Origin: Rhodospirillales bacterium
GTDB lineage: Bacteria > Pseudomonadota > Alphaproteobacteria > Rhodospirillales > Magnetospirillaceae
Length of the DNA stretch: 33,764 bases
Direction: 5' to 3'
NCBI GenBank assembly: GCA_014379805.1
Contig: JACMLB010000081.1
Span: forward strand, 1-33,764
How positions within the stretch are numbered: the first letter of the stretch is position 1; each line of letters starts with the position of its first letter. Under the pieces are notes generated by a model. The model was not told the origin of the DNA, did no database searches, and saw nothing but the letters and a program-made list of their open reading frames with translations. The translations under genes and the position numbers were made by a program. This document shows positions 1 through 6,790 of the stretch, one piece after another.

Positions 1-327
1 CAACTGACCGGCAATGGCGGCGCCGATACCTTCGTCATGAACAGTTGGGATTGGTGGGGCTCGACCATCACCGACTTCCAGCATGGCACCGACAAGATCT
101 CGGTGGATTTGCATTCCACGCCGGTCACCGGTTTTTCCGCCGGGCCGTTGGACCCGTCACGCTTCACCACCGGCGAACCCACCAGCAACCAGTGGATCTT
201 CCTGTATGACCGTTCCACCGGCGTGGTGTCATTCGATACCGACGGCAACGGCCCCGGTGGCGAGAACGTCATGGTCACCCTGGCCAACCATCCCGCCCTC
301 AGCGCCAGCGACTTCCTGCTGACGTAA
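1..327 (+). CDS. C-terminal fragment of an RTX/hemolysin-type calcium-binding secreted protein (5' end outside window)
   Basis: Frame open from base 1 (QLTGNGGADTFVMNSWDWWGSTITDFQHGTDKISVDL...ALSASDFLLT*). LTGNGGADTFV...ITDFxxGxDKI is typical of the end of RTX repeat proteins; hydrophobic C-terminus fits a T1SS substrate. Confidence 0.7.
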   Translation, partial: QLTGNGGADTFVMNSWDWWGSTITDFQHGTDKISVDLHSTPVTGFSAGPLDPSRFTTGEPTSNQWIFLYDRSTGVVSFDTDGNGPGGENVMVTLANHPALSASDFLLT

Positions 328-684
328 CAGGGTCAATACTGCGGCGGGTTCAAGGGCGTGGGGCAACAACGCGGCGCCTTTGAGCCACGCCAGCCGCCAC
401 AATTCCACCGCCAGCGGCAGCCGGTCGGCTTTGGCGGTGTTGCAGGCCCGGCAGGCGGCGACCTCGTTGAACCACGCTTCCATGCCGCCCAGGGCGCGCG
501 GCAGCACATGGTCGATGGTGGCGGAAGCCTCGGCGCGCAGGCGGTGACGCGGGCGTTGCGCCAGCGGATCGGGCATGGCGCAGCCGCAATGGAAGCAGCA
601 TCCGCGCTGATGCTGCCACAGCGCATGACACCGGCCCCGCCGCCATGGGCTGTCCCGGTGCTGGTTGGAATCGAGCGCAAACAT
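229..684 (-). CDS. HNH endonuclease family protein
   Basis: CFHCGC...TIDHVLPRALGG...NEVAACRACNTAKADR fits an HNH nuclease with two CxxC zinc-binding pairs. 3' end overlaps the convergent RTX CDS. Confidence 0.65.
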   Translation of the reverse strand: MFALDSNQHRDSPWRRGRCHALWQHQRGCCFHCGCAMPDPLAQRPRHRLRAEASATIDHVLPRALGGMEAWFNEVAACRACNTAKADRLPLAVELWRLAWLKGAALLPHALEPAAVLTLLRQQEVAGAEGGMVGQGDHDVLATGAVAVGIE

Positions 685-714
685 ACCGTTAGCTTACCAC
701 GAGCAATTCGTTAT

Positions 715-752
715 GGGTTGACAACAAGTGCTGGCCTTCGCACTGTCAACCC
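715..752. promoter_or_regulatory. Inverted repeat in the divergent HNH/HTH intergenic region; candidate operator with overlapping promoters
   Basis: GGGTTGACA (715-723) and TGTCAACCC (744-752) perfect 9-bp arms, inner GTGC (728-731)/GCAC (740-743); each arm contains a TTGACA -35-like hexamer. Confidence 0.45.
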
Positions 753-770
753 GGAATTGACGAGGGCCGC

Positions 771-1691
771 ATGAACCTACTGGACTTGATGACCACCGGC
801 GAAGACCTGCGCGAGAAGGCCTTGGACCGGCTGGAGGGCATCATCGCGCTTTATGCCTCGGATGACGAGGACGTGCAGGACGAGGCGCTGGCCCGCGCCA
901 TCACCCTGTGTGGCAAGGAATGGGGCGGCTACAAACCGGGTCTGGAAGAGCTGGCCAAGCGCAAGGAAGATGCCGATGCCCTGGTGGACGCGTTGCGCCT
1001 GCGGGAAGAGGCCGACGATCCCGGCACCATGGTTCGCACGGCGCGAGCCCGCCGCGCTCTGGCCGGCAAGCTGGACGGTGAGCGCGCCATCATCGTCGCC
1101 CGTTATGGCAGCCTGGAGGCCGCCATTAAGCCCAGCCCCATCGAATGCATGTTCGTGGACGGCGCCGCTCATTTAGCCGATCCCGATGATGCCGACCCAT
1201 GGTCGCCTTTGGCGGGCTGGTCGGTGCCGTGGCACGACATTCCGGCGGAACTGGTGACCGCCGTCACCAATGCCTGTCCACTGCCCACCACCGTTGCCGA
1301 CGCCCGCGCCGAGGCGTTGACCTGGGATGAACGCAAGCGCGAGCGCGATTTGCTGAGCGATGGCCCCGGTGCTGCCGCACTGCCCACGGCCTGCACCGCT
1401 CGGCATCAATTGGTGGCGCAGTTGTGGTCGCGCGGCTTGGCGGTGCGCGACCCGGCCGAACTGGAAGCGCGGCTGGAATACTGGACCACCCATGGCGGTG
1501 ACGACGGCGCCGGCTATGCGATCATCGCGGAAGATGTGCGCCGGCTGAGCGGTGGCTTCGCCAAAGTGGGCGAGGGGACCAAGGACAAGGTGCGGCGCCT
1601 GAAGGCTGAGCACCCCGACTGGTCGCTGGCCCGCATCGGCAAGGAATTGTGCATCACCCGCCAAGCGGTGCACAAACATCTTCGGCAATGA
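771..1691 (+). CDS. Hypothetical protein with C-terminal helix-turn-helix
   Basis: 306-aa ORF; C-terminus KVRRLKAEHPDWSLARIGKELCITRQAVHKHLRQ reads as an HTH. No family recognised for the rest. Confidence 0.65.
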   Translation: MNLLDLMTTGEDLREKALDRLEGIIALYASDDEDVQDEALARAITLCGKEWGGYKPGLEELAKRKEDADALVDALRLREEADDPGTMVRTARARRALAGKLDGERAIIVARYGSLEAAIKPSPIECMFVDGAAHLADPDDADPWSPLAGWSVPWHDIPAELVTAVTNACPLPTTVADARAEALTWDERKRERDLLSDGPGAAALPTACTARHQLVAQLWSRGLAVRDPAELEARLEYWTTHGGDDGAGYAIIAEDVRRLSGGFAKVGEGTKDKVRRLKAEHPDWSLARIGKELCITRQAVHKHLRQ

Positions 1692-1708
1692 TGTAGACTG
1701 TCGCGCTA

Positions 1709-2314
1709 ATGGAATTCGGGGGATTACCTATGCGCCTTATCGTTCCCGCTCTTGCTGCCATCCTTGCCGCCGCGCCTGCTTCGGCCCAGTTTATGGACAT
1801 CCTCACCGCGCCCAAGACTTTGATCGATCGCGCCATCGAGGCCCGTTCCACCTCGGACATCGCCAAGGACAACGAGATCGTCGTCAAGGTGAACGGCATC
1901 ATGGCCGATCTTGGCACCGTGAAGGCGTCAACCGAGATTTACGAGCAGCGCTTGCTGATCACTGGCGTGTTCGACGACAAGGCGCTCTATGACCGCTTCC
2001 TGCGCGACGTCAAAGCGGTCAAGGATGTGAAGAAGCTGTACTGGCACGTGGCCTATGTCGCCAAGGACGATGCCAAGCGTAAGCGGATGCTGGATTGGGC
2101 CGATGCCACCGCCATGGGTGTCAAGGCGCAAGGCCGCCTGATCGGCACCAAGGGCGTGGCCGACGTGAATTTCCGCACCACCGCCGACGCCTTCGGCACA
2201 GTCTATATCATCGGCCGTGCCCGTTCGGGTGAGGAAGCCAAGAAGGCCGCCGCTCGGGTCCAGGACGGCACCGGTGTCAAGAAGGTGGTCAATTACGTCG
2301 ATATCCATCCGTGA
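1709..2314 (+). CDS. BON-domain periplasmic protein
   Basis: Signal peptide MRLIVPALAAILAAAPASAQ; two BON-like stretches (VKVNGIMADLGTVKASTEIYEQRLLITGVFDD; DVNFRTTADAFGTVYIIGRARSGEEAKKAAARVQDGTGVKKVVNYV). Start may be the downstream ATG at 1730. Confidence 0.7.
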   Translation: MEFGGLPMRLIVPALAAILAAAPASAQFMDILTAPKTLIDRAIEARSTSDIAKDNEIVVKVNGIMADLGTVKASTEIYEQRLLITGVFDDKALYDRFLRDVKAVKDVKKLYWHVAYVAKDDAKRKRMLDWADATAMGVKAQGRLIGTKGVADVNFRTTADAFGTVYIIGRARSGEEAKKAAARVQDGTGVKKVVNYVDIHP

Positions 2315-3186
2315 GGCATTTACTCGTCGCCGCCATGCCGGCGGTGTTCGTGGTGCTGTGGAGCACCGGCTTTATCGGCGCCAAGTTCGGCCTGCCTTAT
2401 GCCGAACCGTTCACCTTTCTGTCGTTGCGCTTCGTGGCGGTAATCGCCCTGCTGGGCGGGGTGGCCGTGGTCATGCGGGCGCCATGGCCCAATGACCGGC
2501 GTTTGGTGGGGCATCTGGCGGTCTCTGGTCTGTTGGTTCACGGCCTTTACCTGGGCGGTGTGTTCGCCGCCATCCGTGACGGCTTGCCCTCGGGCCTAAC
2601 CGCCTTGGTGGTCGGCTTGCAGCCGCTATTGACCGCCGTGGTAACCGGACGGTTGCTGGGGGAAGTGGTCAGCCGCCGGCAATGGGGCGGCTTGGCCCTG
2701 GGGTTGGCGGGCGTCGCCATGGTGCTGTCCACCCGGCTGACGGGGCTGGAGTGGGGCACCTTGCCGTGGCGCGCCCTGGGCTTCGCCTTAGTGGCATTGC
2801 TGGGCATGACCGCCGGCACCCTTTATCAGAAGCGGTTCTGCACCGGCATGGATTTGCGCACCGGGGCGGTGCTGCAATACGTGGCTGCCGCATTGGTTAT
2901 GCTGCCCCTGGCCGCATTGACCGAGACCATGCGGGTGGAATGGACGGGATCGTTCATCTTCGCCTTGGGCTGGCTGGTGCTGGTCCTGTCGGTGGGCGCC
3001 ATCAGCCTGCTGATGATGCTGATCCGCCAGGGTGAGGCGGCGCGGGTCGCCAGCCTGTTCTATCTGGTGCCGCCGGTGACCGCGCTGATGGCGTGGGCAC
3101 TGTTCGATGAACGCCTGAGCGCCGTGGGATTGGCCGGCATGGTGTTGGCGGCGGCGGGTGTCGCACTTGTGGTGAGCCGGCGCTAA
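2311..3186 (+). CDS. EamA/DMT-family transporter
   Basis: 291 aa, about 10 hydrophobic segments; FVVLWSTGFIGAKFGLPYAEPFTFLSLRF is a typical EamA N-terminus. 4-bp overlap with upstream CDS. Confidence 0.85.
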   Translation: MRHLLVAAMPAVFVVLWSTGFIGAKFGLPYAEPFTFLSLRFVAVIALLGGVAVVMRAPWPNDRRLVGHLAVSGLLVHGLYLGGVFAAIRDGLPSGLTALVVGLQPLLTAVVTGRLLGEVVSRRQWGGLALGLAGVAMVLSTRLTGLEWGTLPWRALGFALVALLGMTAGTLYQKRFCTGMDLRTGAVLQYVAAALVMLPLAALTETMRVEWTGSFIFALGWLVLVLSVGAISLLMMLIRQGEAARVASLFYLVPPVTALMAWALFDERLSAVGLAGMVLAAAGVALVVSRR

Positions 3187-3289
3187 CTCCCTCCCTTGCG
3201 CGGGTGGATTTCCCTGTACGGGTGATTGGCCGAACGGGTTGGACCTCCGACATGACTAAGACCATTCGTCTTGGACTTGGGAGGAAACC

Positions 3290-3655
3290 ATGACCTACGA
3301 AGGTGGGTGCCGGTGTGGCGCAATCCGCTATCGCATCACCGGCGAACCGCTCTCAGCCGGCTTTTGCCATTGCCGCATGTGCCAACGGGCCGCCGGTACG
3401 CCCGTGGTGGCCTGGGTGGCGTTCCGGCGTGACGAGTTCCGTTTCGTCAAGGGCGAGGCGGACTCGTTCAAGGCCAGCGCGCGGGCTACGCGACGCTTCT
3501 GCCCCCATTGCGGCATGGCGCTGACCTTTGAGTATGCCGCCTGCAGCGCAACCATCGACGTGACCATCGCCAGTCTGGACGAGCCCTACGCCCCCGAGCC
3601 GGTGTATCAAATCTGGATGTCCAGCCGGGCGCCGTGGCTGCATACGGAAAGCTAA
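3290..3655 (+). CDS. GFA family (glutathione-dependent formaldehyde-activating-like, CENP-V/GFA domain) protein
   Basis: GGCRCGAIRYRITG...FCHCRMCQRAAGTPVVAWV...RRFCPHCGMALTF zinc-binding pattern. Confidence 0.85.
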   Translation: MTYEGGCRCGAIRYRITGEPLSAGFCHCRMCQRAAGTPVVAWVAFRRDEFRFVKGEADSFKASARATRRFCPHCGMALTFEYAACSATIDVTIASLDEPYAPEPVYQIWMSSRAPWLHTES

Positions 3656-3658
3656 CGC

Positions 3659-3704
3659 ATGGTCCGGGGATCGGACCATTGGCCGCCATTGAGGCGGCGG
3701 CCAA
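3659..3704. terminator. Two abutting hairpins between convergent genes (possible bidirectional terminator)
   Basis: ATGGTCCG-GGGAT-CGGACCAT (3659-3679) and TTGGCCGCC-ATTGAGGC-GGCGGCCAA (3679-3704), both perfect stems, between convergent GFA and argE; no U-tract. Confidence 0.5.
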
Positions 3705-3732
3705 GCAGGCGGAGCCAGCGCCCGGCGAGGGC

Positions 3733-4908
3733 TTAACGTAAAGTCATGCGGTCCAGCAGCCGCCGCACGAACGCCTCGCCTTGGGCGACCTGATCCAAGG
3801 TGATGAATTCGTCGGGCCGGTGCGCCTGGGCGATGCTACCTGGACCGCACACCACAGTGGGAATGCCGGCATTGTGGAATAGGCCGGCTTCGGTCGTGAA
3901 GCTCACCTTGGCGGTATCGTTGTTGCCCGACAATTGCCGCGCCAGCACGGCGGCTTCGTCGTCCTCGGCGGTGTCCAGGCCTGCCGTGGTGTTGTATTCG
4001 TCGAACATGAAGCCGGCGCCGTCATCCACCGCCAGCATCTCGGGGATAAGTGACAGGGCGAAGGCGCGGAATTCCGCCATCAGGCCGTCCACGTCATGGT
4101 CGGGCAGGTTGCGGAACTCGAATTCGAAGCCGCAGCGGGCAGGGACGATGTTCAGCGCCGTTCCGCCTTGGATCACCCCGGTGTGCACGGTGGTGTAGGG
4201 CGGGTCGTAGCCAGCGTCGAAGGGGCCTTGCTCACGGATGCGGCGCTGCATGCGGCGCAGGAAGGTCACCAGCTCGGCGGCGATTTCCACCGCGTTGACG
4301 CCCCGATGGTTCAACGCCGAGTGGCACTCCTTGCCGTGAACCTGGCAGCGAACGTTTTTTTTACCCTTATGGCCGATGATGACCTTCATCTCGGTGGGTT
4401 CGCCGACGATGCAGAGTTTTGGGCGGATAGTCAGCGACGATAAATCCTCGATCAGACGGCGCGCGCCGATGCAGCCGACCTCCTCATCATAGGAAAAGGC
4501 GAAGTGGATGGGGAATTCCAGCTGCCGGGCGGCGAAGTCGGGGGCAAGGGTAAGGCAAATGGCGATAAAGCTTTTCATGTCGGCGGTGCCGCGGCCGTAA
4601 AGACGGTCGTCCTGGCGCCGCAGGATGAAGGGATCGGAGGTCCAGTCCTGGCCCGCCACCGGCACGACGTCACTGTGGCCTGAAAGAACAATGCCTGGAC
4701 GATCAATCGGCCCAATGGTTGAGAAAAGATTGGCCTTGCCACGTGTGTCGTCATAAGTGAAACGCACAGACGCGCCCAGGCTTTTAAGCACATCAGCGGC
4801 GAATTCGATGAATTGAATATTTGAATTGTAGCTGGTAGTGTCGAACCCAATCAGGCGTTCGATCATTGCGATGCTTTGCGGGGCGGGGGATCCGGGGCTC
4901 TGGCTCAA
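3733..4908 (-). CDS. argE: Acetylornithine deacetylase (M20 family)
   Basis: SGHSDVVPVAGQDWTSDPF, LYGRGTADMKSFIA, YDEEVGCIGAR, EPT; 391 aa. Confidence 0.88.
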   Translation of the reverse strand: MSQSPGSPAPQSIAMIERLIGFDTTSYNSNIQFIEFAADVLKSLGASVRFTYDDTRGKANLFSTIGPIDRPGIVLSGHSDVVPVAGQDWTSDPFILRRQDDRLYGRGTADMKSFIAICLTLAPDFAARQLEFPIHFAFSYDEEVGCIGARRLIEDLSSLTIRPKLCIVGEPTEMKVIIGHKGKKNVRCQVHGKECHSALNHRGVNAVEIAAELVTFLRRMQRRIREQGPFDAGYDPPYTTVHTGVIQGGTALNIVPARCGFEFEFRNLPDHDVDGLMAEFRAFALSLIPEMLAVDDGAGFMFDEYNTTAGLDTAEDDEAAVLARQLSGNNDTAKVSFTTEAGLFHNAGIPTVVCGPGSIAQAHRPDEFITLDQVAQGEAFVRRLLDRMTLR

Positions 4909-5056
4909 AGGTCCACTCGCTGACTGAACGATGGGAAATGTTTGAACCCCATTATAGAGCGTTTGGCGGGTTACTTGCCAGTGGCCGACCCGCCCATGAT
5001 GCGATATGTGTGGCTGCCCTTTGGGGAAGGCCTAAAGAACGGACGGGTCGAGGGGA

Positions 5057-6790
5057 ATGAGCGAGGCTATTTCAGCCGGTGACAAGGCGGGGAACGAGCA
5101 GGCTCCGGCGTTCAGCCTGGGCAAGCTGTCCACGCTGAAATCGAATATGTTCGATCTGGTGCTGGCATCCCTGTTCCTGAATATCCTCGGCTTGGCCATG
5201 CCCATGTCCTTGCTGCAGGTCTACGACCGCATCCTGCCCAACAAATCCACCGGCACCATGGTCCTGCTGCTGCTGGGCGTGCTGGGGGCGTTGGTGCTCG
5301 AGACCGTGATGACCTTCTGTCGCTCGTGGGTGACCGGCTGGGTCGGCGCCCGGTTCGAGCACAAGGCGGGCTGCGAGGCCCTCAAGCGCCTGACCATGAC
5401 CAGCATCGACAATTTCGAAAAAGAAGGATCGGGCGTTCATCTGGAGCGCATGAACTCCCTTGGCACCGTGCGCGAATTCTATGCCGGCCAAGCCATGCTG
5501 ACCATGTTGGACCTGCCGTTTGCCCTGGTCTATCTGGCCCTGGTCGCCATGATGGGCGGCACCCTGGTGCTTGTGCCGGTGGTGCTGCTGGTGGCGTTCG
5601 GCCTGACCGCCTTGGTGGTGGGGACGTCCCTGCGCGGCGCTATCCAAAAGCGCATCACCGCCGACGACCGCCGCTTTAATTTCCTGATCGAGGTGCTGGG
5701 CGGCATCCATAGCGTCAAGGCCATGGCCATGGAATCGCAGATGGCGCGCCGCTATGAACGCCTTCAGGAAGGCTGCGCCGAGGGCTACTACACCGTCGCC
5801 CTGAAAAGCGCCAATGCGCTGGGGGTGTCGTCGTTCTTCTCGCAGCTGACCACCATCATGGTCGCGGCCTTCGGCAGCCTGATCGTCATGAATGGCGACA
5901 TGACCACCGGCGGCTTGGCTGCCTGCTCGCTGCTGGCGGGCCGGGCCATGTCGCCGCTGCAAAAAGCTTTGGGAGTGTGGACCCGCTTTCAGTCCTTTGT
6001 GCTGGCCCGCCAACGCTTGCAGGCGCTGTTCACCCTGCCGCCCGAGGCCCCCGCCGGCCTGCCCAAAATCGGCGAGGTCAAGGGGCGGCTGGAGTTGGAG
6101 AACGTCAGCTTCCGCTTCGGCGAGAAGGGCGGCCTGGTGATCGATCAAGCCTCCATCGCCATCGAGGAAGGCGAGTGCATTGCCATCATGGGCGGCAACG
6201 GCTCGGGCAAGACCACCTTGCTGACCCTCATGCAGGGCGCCATCCGCCCGACCGATGGCCGTGTGCTGATCGACGGCCTGGACGTCACTGGCTATGAGCC
6301 CCAATCCGTGCGCGATAAGATCGCCTATCTGCCGCAATCGGGTGTGCTGTTCCAAGGCACCATCTTGCAGAACATCACCATGTTCCGCCCCGAATTGGAC
6401 GACGTGGCGGTGGAAACCGCCGCCCTGCTGGGGCTGGACGAGGTGGTGGCGACCATGGCCATGGGCTTCGACAGTTCGGTCGGCGATGGCGCCTATGATT
6501 CCCTGCCGCGCGGCATCAAACAACGCATCGCCATTGCGCGCGCCTTGGTCAACAACCCGCGCATCGTGTTGTTCGACGAGGCCAACACCGCCGTGGACAG
6601 TGCCGGCGACAACTTCCTGCGGGTCTGGCTGGAGCGGGCCAAGGGCAAGCGCACGCTGGTGCTGGTAACCCATCGGCCTTCGCTGGTGAAGCTGGCAGAC
6701 CGCGTGTTCAATCTGGAACAAGGCCGCTTGAGCCTGCGCCCGGAGCAATTTGAAAAGCCTGTGCTTTTGCGCCAGGGGGCCTCGGCATGA
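5057..6790 (+). CDS. Type I secretion ABC transporter, permease/ATPase (no N-terminal peptidase-like domain)
   Basis: TMD followed by NBD; Walker A GGNGSGKTT, Q-loop PQSG, Walker B IVLFDEAN, H-loop VTHRPS. Signature region is LPRGIKQR rather than LSGGQ. Confidence 0.88.
   Translation: MSEAISAGDKAGNEQAPAFSLGKLSTLKSNMFDLVLASLFLNILGLAMPMSLLQVYDRILPNKSTGTMVLLLLGVLGALVLETVMTFCRSWVTGWVGARFEHKAGCEALKRLTMTSIDNFEKEGSGVHLERMNSLGTVREFYAGQAMLTMLDLPFALVYLALVAMMGGTLVLVPVVLLVAFGLTALVVGTSLRGAIQKRITADDRRFNFLIEVLGGIHSVKAMAMESQMARRYERLQEGCAEGYYTVALKSANALGVSSFFSQLTTIMVAAFGSLIVMNGDMTTGGLAACSLLAGRAMSPLQKALGVWTRFQSFVLARQRLQALFTLPPEAPAGLPKIGEVKGRLELENVSFRFGEKGGLVIDQASIAIEEGECIAIMGGNGSGKTTLLTLMQGAIRPTDGRVLIDGLDVTGYEPQSVRDKIAYLPQSGVLFQGTILQNITMFRPELDDVAVETAALLGLDEVVATMAMGFDSSVGDGAYDSLPRGIKQRIAIARALVNNPRIVLFDEANTAVDSAGDNFLRVWLERAKGKRTLVLVTHRPSLVKLADRVFNLEQGRLSLRPEQFEKPVLLRQGASA

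Noticed and set aside
5072-6748. 558-aa antisense ORF opposite the first ABC transporter gene
   Set aside because: Composition is His/Gln/Gly/Ala-rich with no domain; typical of the antisense frame of a high-GC gene. The sense strand has clear family motifs.
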